Shown: positions 53,007 to 62,933 of the stretch, one piece after another | Layout of the letters: the number at the start of each line of letters is the position of its first letter | How positions within the stretch are numbered: position 1 is the stretch's first letter | Source of the DNA: Alteromonadaceae bacterium XY-R5 | GTDB taxonomy: Bacteria; Pseudomonadota; Gammaproteobacteria; Enterobacterales; Alteromonadaceae | Direction of reading: 5' to 3' | Length of the DNA stretch: 64,000 nucleotides | Assembly (NCBI GenBank): GCA_001660395.1 | Contig: LXWE01000002.1 | Location: forward strand, 744,001 to 808,000 | Translations under genes and position numbers: made by a program | Notes under the pieces: model-generated | Seen by the model: the letters and a program-made list of their open reading frames with translations, nothing else | Told to the model about the DNA's origin: nothing | The model's database searches: none

Positions 53007-54092
53007 ATGAATATTAAGTCTTATATTAAGTTTTTTTTGGTTTTTACATTGTTACCAATTAGTACCTTTATTTCTGTCGCTCAAGACTCTGCACCTGTTT
53101 TAAGTGAGCCTGCAATTACGGATATAACTCAAGATTTTTCGATTGAAAATGGCGAATTATCTACGACTTCATGTTACCAAGGCGCGACAGAAGTCGCTGA
53201 CAGTTATGCAAATGAGCAATTGGATGTAAAAGGAAAAGTGCATGCATTTTTCTATGATAGTTTAGGCCAACCTTGTTTCACTAGAAAGACAACACGTATA
53301 TCTGAAGGTGATCTTTTTGTAGTCGGATATTTTGGAAATTTGACTGGTGCACCTAAATTTAAAGTTAAGCAAACAACTTGTGAACTTGAAAATCCAGATG
53401 GAAGAATTAGAGACCAGTTCATTAATATCCCTAAAGATGAAGAACAGTCTGGAGAAACAGAAGCTCTTATCTCTTCAAAACAAATTGGGTTTAGAGAGTT
53501 AGATAATTTCGACTGCTATGGTTCAGAAATTAAATTTAAAGTTACTAGTGTAGATAATGATGAAGATATAGATGAAAAAACCATCAAACAATATGCCCGC
53601 TATTATGCAACTTGGCAATTGGGGGTCGTTTGGACAGGATTACAAGACCGAAGCTACTCACTTGTCGACAAAGGTGATGGAAATGTCATCTCAACTAATA
53701 TCGATAACTCGAAAGGCCCCTTATATGTTGGCAGTGTCACTGTATATGGTTTTCCTCGCTATATTCAATCTTGGTTTGGAGGTAAACGTTATTCTGGCAG
53801 AGACATTATCAATCACAATGACCTTTTAGATAGAGTCGGGTTGAATCTCAGCTTTGGACTTGAAAATCCAACTGAAACTATAGGACTGGGATTATCTTTT
53901 GAACTTGTTAGAGGTGTAAGTTTAACCTATTCACAATTGTACAGAGAAATTGACATTTTAGACGGATTAAGTGTTGGTGACTCCTTTAGCGCATCAGACA
54001 TTCCAACTATGAAAAAGTGGGACAATGAAGGAGTAGTAGGAATCTCAATAGATGGAAGACTTATATCTACATTTTTTGGTGGTGGAGATTAA
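53007..54092 (+). CDS. Exported protein of unknown function in the protease island
   Basis: 361 residues with a signal peptide (about 1-25, cleavage near SVAQ). Six cysteines are spread over the first 180 residues. The C-terminal half has alternating beta-type segments (SFGLENPTETIGLGLSFEL) that could be membrane strands of a small outer-membrane barrel, ending TFFGGGD. No family is recognised. It starts two bases after the protease gene, so the two are one transcript. The partner is placed in a different compartment, which is odd for a protease substrate unless it senses the envelope. Confidence 0.7.
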   Translation: MNIKSYIKFFLVFTLLPISTFISVAQDSAPVLSEPAITDITQDFSIENGELSTTSCYQGATEVADSYANEQLDVKGKVHAFFYDSLGQPCFTRKTTRISEGDLFVVGYFGNLTGAPKFKVKQTTCELENPDGRIRDQFINIPKDEEQSGETEALISSKQIGFRELDNFDCYGSEIKFKVTSVDNDEDIDEKTIKQYARYYATWQLGVVWTGLQDRSYSLVDKGDGNVISTNIDNSKGPLYVGSVTVYGFPRYIQSWFGGKRYSGRDIINHNDLLDRVGLNLSFGLENPTETIGLGLSFELVRGVSLTYSQLYREIDILDGLSVGDSFSASDIPTMKKWDNEGVVGISIDGRLISTFFGGGD

Positions 54093-54182
54093 CCTCATTA
54101 AAATTTGTTGTTTTTCAGTGTTATTACTGAGACTAATTGAAGTTATACAATTGATATTGAAGTAATCAAACAACATCTACTA

Positions 54183-54242
54183 AACACAGAGATTATCTAA
54201 TATTACTATGATCGTGCATTCTCTGTTTATTTTTCTTTTTAT
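54183..54242 (+). terminator. Possible terminator inside the island
   Basis: AAACACAGAGA pairs imperfectly with TCTCTGTTT (54228-54236), followed by ATTTTTCTTTTT. It would separate the protease pair from the EACC1/caspase pair. A palindrome TTGTA-CATTA-TACAA at 54255-54269 follows and may be an operator. Confidence 0.45.
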
Positions 54243-54332
54243 AACTTATAGTTATTGTACATTATACAAACAGCTTTATTATCTTCTTGTTGATAAGTTT
54301 AATTATTAAGTAAGAAATTTAAAAGGAAGCAC

Positions 54333-54728
54333 ATGACAGCCAAAAAAGACATCATTATAGGAATCGTTCCTAACTTAGATACTGACGAAAATTTTGAAAG
54401 CAAGGAAATAGTTAAAGCGTTAGATTATGAATTTGATACATCCGAAGAAATTATGGTGTTATCAAGGCATCGTAGAAATTCTGACGCAATGGACTTAGGC
54501 ACAATACTAGAAATCTCACTCAACGCCACTGCAGTTGCCATTGCTGTTAGAGGGCTATTCAAGTACTTATTAGCTAGCAAAAAAGGTAATATAACAGTAT
54601 CAATTAATGGAGCGAATATATCTGCATCTAATATTGATAAAAATACATTAAAAGAAGTGTTAAAAAAAGCAATTGAGGCAAACATCAATAAAGAAGAATT
54701 ATTAAAAAGCATAAAAGCCGACAAATAG
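54333..54728 (+). CDS. EACC1-like small membrane protein
   Basis: 131 residues. An N-terminal soluble part is followed by a hydrophobic helix (TILEISLNATAVAIAVRGLFKYLL, here TILEISLNATAVAIAV and onward; about 58-78) and a C-terminal small domain NITVSINGANISASNIDK plus an acidic/basic helix. This layout, helix then a beta hairpin of the type ITVxxNG, is that of effector-associated constant component 1 (EACC1), described by Aravind and colleagues next to caspase- and trypsin-type effectors. The match is by pattern. It has an AAGGAAG ribosome site and stands 12 bases before the caspase-RelA/SpoT gene. Confidence 0.6.
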   Translation: MTAKKDIIIGIVPNLDTDENFESKEIVKALDYEFDTSEEIMVLSRHRRNSDAMDLGTILEISLNATAVAIAVRGLFKYLLASKKGNITVSINGANISASNIDKNTLKEVLKKAIEANINKEELLKSIKADK

Positions 54729-54740
54729 GGAGTTCAAGAA

Positions 54741-57323
54741 ATGGATAAAAAAAACATTATTATTTTTAGTAGGGTCTCACCAATGGGATTATTGCGAGTC
54801 TATAAATGACTCGGATAGATTTTTAAAAGCGGCTATTCGGGTACGAGAAATATTTAAATCATTTAAGCTTATTGATCCAGAACACATTAAGATTATAGAT
54901 CTATTTCATTCTGAAAAAGAATCTAACGAAGTTTATGAATTAATACGGAATGAATTATCCGAACTTTTAAAGTCCCACGGCTTATACAATACTATTATCT
55001 TTTACATTTTAAGTCATGGCGAGTATGAAATTAGTGGAGGGAAAGAATATTATTATTTCCCTATAAAAAAACTAAAGACACATTTCTTCATGAAACTTCT
55101 TTATCAGCTAGCAGTATCGCAAAGATTTTTTCAGAGAATGCTGGAGGACAAAAGAAGTATTTCATTATTGACGCATGCTATTCAGCAAAGTTTGTCAAGT
55201 CACTTATTATGAGTTCAGATACCAATTCCCGAAGGAGGATTGCATCAGAATTTCTTTGTGAAGATGAAAATACAGAAAAAGCCGGAACAACTGTTTTATG
55301 CTCTTCACCATCGAGGGAAGTGTCACTCACACTAGAAAATGGAACTCTCTTTACTAATGAATTTAGCAATGCAATAAAAAATGGTTTTTCTTGTAGTGAA
55401 GCAAACTATATCTCCCTTCTAGAAATCAAGAATAAAATAATTGAAGAAATTTCACGTAAAAATATTGAATCAGCAGCTTATCCGGAAATACACTCACCGG
55501 AACAACGCCATTCAGATATAGCAAACTTACGCATTTTCCCAAACTTAGCTAAACTTAAAATACCCGAACAAGAAGAGGTCCCCGAAACAAAAAAATCAAT
55601 AGGTCCTAATCAAGAGCTTGATATTAGGAGAGAATATTCAAAATTAGCCCCTTCGCTGGAAGCTGCAAAGCTTTTACTAGACAACCTTTTTCATGAAATG
55701 TGTTATAATTTTAACGGAATTTACTATCATGAGAGTCGGATTAAGCCTATTGAAAGGATTCTGAATAAAATAGCTGAAGAATACGAAAAAGGTAGTTTTC
55801 AAAATACGACTTCAATACTTACCAGCCCGGACATTTTTTGCGATTTAATTGGCTGTAGACTTATAGTTTATGCGCCAACAAAAATTTTGGAGATACACGA
55901 TATTCTCCAAAACTACGATCAATTTAAAATTACTAGAGTCACAATACACTCTTCAGGAGTCCGCTACGATAATATAAGGTCAGAGGTTATTTCCAGTGTT
56001 GATAGTGAAATACTTAATGATAAGGTTAACAAAAATTCTGGCTATTTTTCAGTTCATTACAGTATAAGTTATAAACCGATACATTATGTTTATAAGTTAA
56101 GCAAAAGTAGACCTTACGAAAAATTTGAGTTACAGGTAAGGACGTTATTGCAGCATACTTGGTGTGAATTTGAAGATAAGTTTTTTACTAAACATAATGA
56201 CAAATTGCTTAGTCGATTTCCGCAGTTAAAGAGTATCGCCAATGACTTGTCAAAAATTGATTTAGAATTAGATAACTTTTTTAGACCAAACAATTTCACT
56301 CCTGATAATAAGCCAGATAAATTTATCAAGGGAAATTATAGAGAACAGTATTATAGCTTAGCAGAAGGGATTTTTGAATTTAGAAAAAAAATTCTTCCAA
56401 CTGCTAGCTATGCCGAAGTACAGAGTCTAATTTTCACAAATATTTTAGGGGTTACTAAATATAGTGAATTAATTAGCAATTTTAAATCAAATCTCGTTTT
56501 TCAAGATAGGCAGCTTGTTTTTGATTTAGGTTTATTGTATTCGGAAGGTAGGTTTTTTGAGGATGCAATAACACTTTTTGAAAGTTTTTGCCGAGTTGAT
56601 GATGAAAGAGATATTGACAGTTTTTGGCTGAGATTGAGGCTTGCAGAAGTCTATTACGCAAAAGCGGGCTCGGAACTCAACTCTCAGGAGAGAGTAAGGG
56701 CAATGGAATGCCTAAAAACGATTGTAAATAAAGTTAAAAAATTCAATAAAGACAAAAAATTCACAGAGCTTTGCAATGGTACCGCTATTTTATGTTGGAA
56801 ATTAAGAAAACCACAAGAAGCTAAGGGATTGACTAATATAATACTGAACTTTTCGGTTTACCCTAATAAAGATCCGAAATATACCAAATATTTACTTAAT
56901 CATGCATATTTTTGTCTAGACTTAATTTTACCAAAGGACACTAATAATATAGATCTCATAGAAGGGAATAGGGATGAAATTAACAACCTCATTGAAATGG
57001 TAGATTCGCAATTAAATCTTTTTGATTCTTGGGCAGATGCTATTGATGACTCTTCGACGAAAGATGAAGATAAAGAGTCTAGAATGCTTGATACCCTTGC
57101 TTGGCTTTACAGAGCGAACTCTTTAGCTTACAAATCTGAAGGCAAAATAGAAGAAGCAAGAAACAGCTGCATAAAAGCTTTAGAATATATAACTGAATGT
57201 ATAGAGCGTGCAATAGAAAAAAACAGTGTGGTTGACGAATTATGGTTACATCATAAAAAATTAATCGAAGAGTTAAATGGTAAATACACATTATTAGAAT
57301 CAAAGAAAAATAATAAAAAATAA
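54741..57323 (+). CDS. Caspase-like protease fused to RelA/SpoT-type synthetase and TPR-like region (two frameshifts)
   Basis: Starts at ATG 54741 (GGGAG upstream). About 860 residues if two shifts are allowed: +1 in the A8 run at 54747-54754 and -1 in the A7 run at 55065-55071; they cancel, so ATG and C-terminal part share a frame. The caspase domain (1-230) has its histidine in YILSHGEY (about 92) and cysteine in IIDACYSAKF (about 146). A RelA/SpoT domain (about 320-495) shows ESRIKP, DLIGCRLIVY, GYFSVHYSI and the catalytic-type glutamate in FELQVRTLLQHTW. Helical TPR-like repeats fill 560-850. As written, only a product from ATG 55209 (704 residues, lacking both caspase catalytic residues) reads without shifts. 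Strongly AT-rich. Fusion of caspase with an alarmone-type synthetase suggests an effector in anti-phage defence; the substrate and product are not known. Confidence 0.8.
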
Positions 57324-57834
57324 ACAAAGTTCAAAATTAGCGTTAGTATGTTTTTTATGCTAAGCTAAAAACCGTTAATGATATGTCGAACCTATTAAAG
57401 ACATTCACGATTATACGCGTTATGGGAGAATGATAGACCATAACGTTAAAGGAATAGAAATGAATTTAGATCCAACATACTGAAAATTAAGGATAATTTT
57501 AATAAAGTCCAAATAATCAATGAGCTGTTGAGAGCGTATTGTTAACGTTTGCCTCAGTCTTTGGTTAGGACCTGCGTTTATCACCTTTCAGCGATGGCCT
57601 TCTTAGTGCAATGGTTTTAGCGTTGCTGTTAGTCGTACGAGTGTTGTCTTCGAGCAATATTAGCCAAAAAATACAAACGAAACAGCTTTAACATATTGAT
57701 TTTACCAACTCCAATAACTCACGTTAATGCTTATTAACATTTCCTATTTGTGGCTTGTTCTACTAGAGAACTCTAATTTACAACTGCGCATGTTTACGAA
57801 TTAAGTTGTGGTAAATGTGATGCAGGCTATCTAG
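57324..57834. other. Gene-free stretch at the right edge of the island
   Basis: 511 bases. A stem-loop near 57337-57370 (TTAGC ... GCTAA with an inner TATG/CATA-like pairing) lacks a following T-run. Short open stretches near 57540-57660 do not match anything I recognise. Base composition changes from AT-rich to core-like around 57540. Confidence 0.4.
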
Positions 57835-58179
57835 CTACTCTCTTGAAATGGATTCATTTTCAGAGAGTTGCTGGATATTTAGGTCTAGTTCAAACAAGAT
57901 TTCGCGCATATGCGTGTCGGCCACTAGGCTTTGTATCCAAGTGATGGCAACGAGCCTGACGCCTGAGGTAACGGGCGTGACTTTGTGCAAACTACTGGAT
58001 GGATAGATTACCGCATCTCCGGCGTTGGGTTTTACGCGTCGTTCGCCGAACTCTGTTTGAATGACCAGTTCACCGCCTTCGTATTCTTCGGGCTCTGATA
58101 AAAACAAGGTTATAAACATCTCTGAATGCAGCATGTCAGCAGAGAGGGGTATGTGCATAATGGCGCTATTCACATACAA
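57835..58179 (-). pseudogene. Truncated PKHD-type Fe(II)/2-oxoglutarate hydroxylase (PiuC/YbiX-like)
   Basis: The C-terminal 114 residues are clearly PiuC-like: FITLFLSEPEEYEGGELVI, PNAGDAVIYPSSSLHKVTPV with the distal iron histidine, and GVRLVAITWIQSLV. The first 90-100 residues of the normal 225 are missing, and the HxD iron motif (usually NHVDNAI) reads YVNSAI, so both metal ligands are lost. The gene was probably broken when the island arrived or was rearranged. Confidence 0.82.
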
Positions 58180-58378
58180 GCCGCAAATTTAGCTGTTTAT
58201 GGTCAACAAAGCGATGGCATTGTACTACGTCGTCACGATTGGCATCCGCCTGAGCATTCTCTTTTGGTCAATTATCACCCTACCTAAATCCGTTATTTAT
58301 CACTATTTGGAGTGATGCTAAGCTACTGATAATAATGGACTATCGAGCGATATCTTGCTTACCTAAGTTGGAGTAAAA

Positions 58379-58864
58379 ATGAATCTGATTTATTTATTGA
58401 TGGCATTAGCCGGTGGGGCGGGGTTATCAATTCAGGCAGCCGTTAACAGTCGTTTAAGTTTCGGTTTGGGTGGGCAGCCTTTAGTTGCGTCGTTGATTTC
58501 TTTCGCCATTGGTACAGTGTGTTTACTCTGTGTGGCATTCGTTATTGCTGACTGGCAGCAGGTCAGCGCGAGTATCTCTTCTCAGGCCTGGTGGCGATGG
58601 TTAGGTGGCGTGTTAGGCGCTGGTTTTGTATTTACCTCGGTGTTTTTGGCACCCAAAATCGGCATTACCAATACCATGTTTTTGTTTATTCTGGGCCAGT
58701 TGATTGCCGGGATGGTGATCGATAATTTCGGATTGCTACAAATGGCGCAAAGACCGGTGTATTGGTGGAAGTACCTGGGCATGGCTGTAATGCTGGCTGG
58801 GCTGGTACTGTTTATGTTTGGAGACAAGTGGTTTAAGGCGGCGCCAGTGGCCGCCTTGAAGTAA
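58379..58864 (+). CDS. YdcZ-type (DUF606) small membrane transporter
   Basis: 161 residues with five hydrophobic helices, starting MNLIYLLMALAGGAGLSIQAAVN, with LGGVLGAGFVFTSVFLAPKIG (quoted in part: GAGFVFTSVFLAPKIG) and an ILGQLIAGMVIDNFGLL element typical of the DMT-superfamily DUF606 group. The function of this family is not settled. Single gene; GGAG precedes the ATG. Confidence 0.85.
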   Translation: MNLIYLLMALAGGAGLSIQAAVNSRLSFGLGGQPLVASLISFAIGTVCLLCVAFVIADWQQVSASISSQAWWRWLGGVLGAGFVFTSVFLAPKIGITNTMFLFILGQLIAGMVIDNFGLLQMAQRPVYWWKYLGMAVMLAGLVLFMFGDKWFKAAPVAALK

Positions 58865-58873
58865 CGTCTGCTT

Positions 58874-59542
58874 TTAATTTTTGAATTGCATCTCAGGCAC
58901 ATCGCCTTCCACTATCAGTTTACCGGCGGTTTTTTGCTGAATTTCTTCGACACTGACACCTGGAGCGCGTTCCAGTAAGTGGAATGCGCCATTTGCTACT
59001 TTTAGTACGGCTAAATCGGTGATGATACGGGTGATGCAGTTAACGCCCGTAAGGGGCAGGGTACAGGCGTCGAGCAGTTTCGATTCACCGTGTTTGTTGG
59101 CGTGGGTCATGGTGACAATAATGTTTTGTGCGCCGGCAACTAAGTCCATGGCACCGCCCATGCCTTTTACCAGCTTGCCTGGGATCATCCAGGAGGCGAT
59201 ATTGCCACTAACGTCTACCTCAAAGGCGCCCAACACTGTGATATCCACATGACCACCTCGGATCATGGCAAAGCTCTCTGCTGAATTGAAAATACAGGCA
59301 CCTGTTATGGAGGTGACGGTTTCTTTGCCGGCGTTGATCATATCGGCATCCAGTTCGGCCTCGGTGGGATAAGGGCCCATGCCCAGCAGGCCATTTTCGG
59401 ATTGCAGCATTACGGCAATATCCTTGGGCACATAGTTGGCGGCCAGGGTAGGGATGCCAATGCCTAAATTAACGTAGTCACCGTCTTTAAATTCCTGTGC
59501 TACACGCATGGCGATTTGTTCGCGGGATAAAGCCATGATCAA
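58874..59542 (-). CDS. scoB: 3-oxoacid CoA-transferase subunit B
   Basis: 222 residues. The active-site glutamate lies in [11 protein letters not shown] (about 50), and [15 protein letters not shown] and [14 protein letters not shown] follow, as in ScoB/AtoA. With subunit A it transfers CoA from succinyl- or acetyl-CoA to acetoacetate or another 3-oxoacid. The coding regions overlap by four bases (ATGA), giving coupled translation. Confidence 0.93.
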   Translation of the reverse strand: MIMALSREQIAMRVAQEFKDGDYVNLGIGIPTLAANYVPKDIAVMLQSENGLLGMGPYPTEAELDADMINAGKETVTSITGACIFNSAESFAMIRGGHVDITVLGAFEVDVSGNIASWMIPGKLVKGMGGAMDLVAGAQNIIVTMTHANKHGESKLLDACTLPLTGVNCITRIITDLAVLKVANGAFHLLERAPGVSVEEIQQKTAGKLIVEGDVPEMQFKN

Positions 59543-60246
59543 TTCTCCTTGCTACGAGTGACTTTGCGTTCGATACGTTTTTCAAAAGTGCCCTGAATCA
59601 CGCGGTTCACATAAATACCCGGGGTATGGATATGGGCCGGGTTTAAGCTGCCGGGGGCGACAATTTCTTCGGCTTCTACTACGGTAATTTTACCGGCGGT
59701 GGCGGCCATTGGATTAAAGTTTTGTGCCGTATGGCGGTAGACACAGTTACCGAAGGTGTCGGCTTTCCAGGCTTTGACGATAGCAAAATCGCCGGTAATG
59801 GATTCTTCCATTATGTAGGGGCGGCCATTAAATTCGCGTACTTCTTTGCCTTCGCCAACGGGGGTGCCGTAACCTGTGGCGGTATAAAATGCCGGAATAC
59901 CGGCACCGCCAGCACGCATTTTTTCAGCCAGGGTCCCCTGGGGAGTGAGTTCGACTTCCAGCTCGCCTGACAGCAGTTGTTGTTCAAACAACGCATTTTC
60001 GCCCACGTAGGAGGCAATCATCTTTTTGATTTGGCGTTCCTGTAGCAAAATGCCGAGACCAAAGTCATCAACACCGCAGTTGTTCGACACCACGGTTAAC
60101 CCCGAAACGCCCATTTCGCGGATATGGGCGATGAGTCCTTCCGGGATCCCGCACAGGCCAAAGCCGCCTGCAATAATTGTCATATTGTTGCTGAGGCCAG
60201 CCAGCGCGTCGGCATAGCTGTGCACCACTTTATTAAAACCTGCCAT
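59539..60246 (-). CDS. scoA: 3-oxoacid CoA-transferase subunit A
   Basis: 235 residues with the CoA-binding signature [14 protein letters not shown] near residue 27, [11 protein letters not shown], and [16 protein letters not shown] (about 110-125). Partner of subunit B directly downstream. ScoA rather than AtoD is chosen from the VDDFGLG and [13 protein letters not shown] segments, but acid specificity is not certain. Divergent from a LysR regulator that probably controls it. Confidence 0.92.
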   Translation of the reverse strand: MAGFNKVVHSYADALAGLSNNMTIIAGGFGLCGIPEGLIAHIREMGVSGLTVVSNNCGVDDFGLGILLQERQIKKMIASYVGENALFEQQLLSGELEVELTPQGTLAEKMRAGGAGIPAFYTATGYGTPVGEGKEVREFNGRPYIMEESITGDFAIVKAWKADTFGNCVYRHTAQNFNPMAATAGKITVVEAEEIVAPGSLNPAHIHTPGIYVNRVIQGTFEKRIERKVTRSKEN

Positions 60247-60364
60247 CTCGCTTCCTTTTGTGTTTGTGAGCGTTTTAACATTGCTTTTACAAAGTATTGG
60301 CCCAATAGACTATTTTGTGAAGTTGATTTAATCTCTTAATTAATAAATTTAATTTAATAATCAA

Positions 60365-61255
60365 ATGGCCATATCCCACAAACAATTGCTGGCTTTTGTG
60401 AAGGTGGCGCAATCAGCGACCTTTGCAGAGGCTGCAGATAAACTGCATTTGTCGCAGCCAGCCCTGTCGGTGGCGATCAAAAAGCTCGAAGAAGATTTGG
60501 GCGGTACCCTGTTTGCCCGCAGTACCCGTAAGGTCGAGCTAAGTCCGGAAGGCGGTGCATTTTTGCCCCAGGCTCAGCGTTTGCTGCAGGACTGGGACGA
60601 TGCCGTGCTGGACATGAAAAACCTGTTTGCGATGAAAAAGGGCAAGCTGAATATCGCCTCCATGCCGTCGTTTGCCGCAGGTGAACTGCCGGCCATATTG
60701 CAGGATTTTCATCATCAGTGGCCGGATATTCAGTTACAGATCATTGATGTGGTAATGGAAGAGGTAATCGATCTGGTGCGTGCCGAACGGGTGGAGCTGG
60801 GCTTTACCTTTGAAACCGAGCAAATGAGCGGGCTGGATTTTCATCCCATGTTTAGCGATCAGTTTATGCTGGTGATGCCGCCGGGCCATGCTCTGGAAAG
60901 CGAAGCCAGTCTGGCGTGGGAGACTCTGTGTCAGTACCCCTACGTGGCTATGAACCGCGGCTCGGCCATCCGGCGCTGGCTTGATAGTTACGGAGAGGCC
61001 CGTCATCAGCCCCTGAATATTATCGCCGAGGCCAGTCAGTTGGCTACTATTGGCCAGCTGGTTATGCATGGCTTAGGCATTTCCATTGTTCCGGTGCTGT
61101 GCGAAGCTCAAATGCAGGCAAAGGGGTTGGTGAGTCGGATTTTGCCACCTGGCGGATTAGTGAAGCGGGTCGGGATGATCCGCCGCTCCCGCGCCAATTT
61201 ATCGGTGCCGGCGCAGGCACTGTGGCATCAGGTGACTTCTGGTAAAGAAATGTAA
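60365..61255 (+). CDS. LysR family transcriptional regulator of the CoA-transferase genes
   Basis: 296 residues: an N-terminal winged HTH (LLAFVKVAQSATFAEAADKL, HLSQPALSVAIKKLEEDLG) and a periplasmic-binding-protein-like effector domain (about 92-296). Divergent from scoAB across a 118-base AT-rich gap that has room for a T-N11-A LysR site. A CoA-related or organic-acid effector is likely by context. Confidence 0.9.
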   Translation: MAISHKQLLAFVKVAQSATFAEAADKLHLSQPALSVAIKKLEEDLGGTLFARSTRKVELSPEGGAFLPQAQRLLQDWDDAVLDMKNLFAMKKGKLNIASMPSFAAGELPAILQDFHHQWPDIQLQIIDVVMEEVIDLVRAERVELGFTFETEQMSGLDFHPMFSDQFMLVMPPGHALESEASLAWETLCQYPYVAMNRGSAIRRWLDSYGEARHQPLNIIAEASQLATIGQLVMHGLGISIVPVLCEAQMQAKGLVSRILPPGGLVKRVGMIRRSRANLSVPAQALWHQVTSGKEM

Positions 61256-61362
61256 TGGACTGCAAACACAAGTAAAGCCAGAGTAAAGCCCATTAATTCA
61301 GGTAGATAGCAGAGTTAATATTCGGTCAGTATTACTCTGATGTATTGTTCGTTCACGGCTGT

Positions 61363-61932
61363 ATGACCACTATCGATAGCGCTATTCGCGACCCCCAATT
61401 TTCCATCGCGGACACCATGCCGGTGTTAAAAGACCCTCTGGATGACCTGAGGCAGGCCATAGAAAACAAAGACATCGAGGCAATAAAACGAGCCTACAAC
61501 GATATTACTGGCGCCATCGCGACCGATGGTGCCGAAGATCCGGTGGGAATTTTTCTGGCTCGCGTTAAGAATGGCTTAAACAGTGATGACCTCGATAGTA
61601 TCGAGCGTGCCAGTGTTAATTTAGATGAGCAGCAGGCTAGCGACTCTGAACAACAACCCATCCCGGTCATTCATCCCAAAGATAAGCTTGAGTTGGACGA
61701 TACATCAGAAGAGTTTCTCACCATTTATCACGATGCCTTAGCCGAAGACGATACCCAGGGTGCCAGGCTGGCGTTCGATGCCCTTGCTGAACGCCTGCAG
61801 GAGCAAGGTAAAACCGATACTCTTTATTCGCAATGGTTAGAAAGCCTTTCTGAAAGGATAGAACGAAACAATCTGAAAACGTATCGTCCTTACAGCAATT
61901 ATCAGGTGGGTGTATTTAACGAAGAAGTATGA
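61363..61932 (+). CDS. Hypothetical acidic cytoplasmic protein
   Basis: About 189 residues from ATG 61363 (TTG 61345 is an alternative; neither has a clear ribosome site). It is very acidic and helical, with two similar helical segments: DPLDDLRQAIENKDIEAIKR and ALAEDDTQGARLAFDALAER. The pair looks like an internal repeat of about 90-100 residues. No signal peptide and no recognised family. Confidence 0.6.
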   Translation: MTTIDSAIRDPQFSIADTMPVLKDPLDDLRQAIENKDIEAIKRAYNDITGAIATDGAEDPVGIFLARVKNGLNSDDLDSIERASVNLDEQQASDSEQQPIPVIHPKDKLELDDTSEEFLTIYHDALAEDDTQGARLAFDALAERLQEQGKTDTLYSQWLESLSERIERNNLKTYRPYSNYQVGVFNEEV

Positions 61933-62066
61933 AGCTGCAGCATCATAGATGCGTTGCATATCATTCTGTTATCCAACTTCATGCAGACACCAGAGCTACT
62001 ACCAGCCGCGTAAATCAGCCTTTTTCAATGATATTAATGTATTCAACAGCGTCAGAATGGCGCTTA

Positions 62067-62933
62067 TTATTCTCTCGTATCTCCGTTAATCCATTGTTGG
62101 ATAACCTGAGTGGCCTCTGGCAGATCTTTTTCCGGAATTTGTTTTAAGAGCAAGGTTAAAAATGAAGCGTCCTGATAAAACTGTTTTAGGACATCGTTAA
62201 TTTCGTGGATAAATGCCTGCGCAGCCGGGGTTTTGTTACACATAAAATGTGACATGGCGAAATTGGGGATACCAGCGATTTGGTATTCCCTGAACGGATA
62301 TTTCAATATGGCTTTGCCAGTACTGAAGTCGTAGACCTGAGAAGGATGCAAGATGGCAAAGTTTGCTACATTGCCTGCTAATAACTCAGGAATACTTGTT
62401 GATGATTCAGTCACAACCTGTTGATATTGCTGATGGTCTCTAATTTTAGCTAGCTCTTTGTCTAATTGATCACCATAGGTAGCACTTCTATAAAACAGCA
62501 GCGATTCTTTCGGATTGGCGTCGAATAGCGCCTTTAAGCTGGTTACTTTGCCTTTTCCGTTGACTAGTTGTGATGAAACCGCAGGGATTTCGTTGTTTTG
62601 ATAAAGACGCACATTAAGCAGAATGGTGACGGGCAATGAGAAAAGATACTTATCTAACCGCTGGTCATTCATTGCGGCATACATGGTACAAGCGGGTCTA
62701 TCGTCACCCATCAGCGATAAACTGCGCGCGAATGGCACATTTAATAGCGTGAATTTTGTTTTTAGTGACCTTAACACAGGAACGAAGGTATCCAGGACAT
62801 CATCCGTTTGCGCAAAGTAGTCTTCTATAGTGGCTTTTTGTGTAACGTAAATATCAATTTGTGCATTCACATAAAATGGCAAGCCAGACATTAGCGCTAA
62901 CACCAATGTTACACGGGTACGCAATGCTTTCAC
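62067..62933 (-). CDS. Periplasmic solute-binding-like protein (SBP family 3-like)
   Basis: About 288 residues from GTG 62933, chosen for the AAGGAA six bases upstream and the proper signal peptide that follows (about 1-25, ending VNAQ). The fold pattern resembles family 3 solute-binding proteins (RACTMYAAM..., VTVTSLKALFDANP as GKVTSLKALFDANP). No permease or ATPase gene is adjacent; such orphan proteins in Alteromonadales are often sensory or of unknown role. Confidence 0.72.
   Translation of the reverse strand: MKALRTRVTLVLALMSGLPFYVNAQIDIYVTQKATIEDYFAQTDDVLDTFVPVLRSLKTKFTLLNVPFARSLSLMGDDRPACTMYAAMNDQRLDKYLFSLPVTILLNVRLYQNNEIPAVSSQLVNGKGKVTSLKALFDANPKESLLFYRSATYGDQLDKELAKIRDHQQYQQVVTESSTSIPELLAGNVANFAILHPSQVYDFSTGKAILKYPFREYQIAGIPNFAMSHFMCNKTPAAQAFIHEINDVLKQFYQDASFLTLLLKQIPEKDLPEATQVIQQWINGDTRE

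Noticed and set aside
57337-57370. GCGTTAG stem-loop as an attC site or terminator
   Set aside because: No outer CTAAC partner at attC spacing, and no T-run after the stem.
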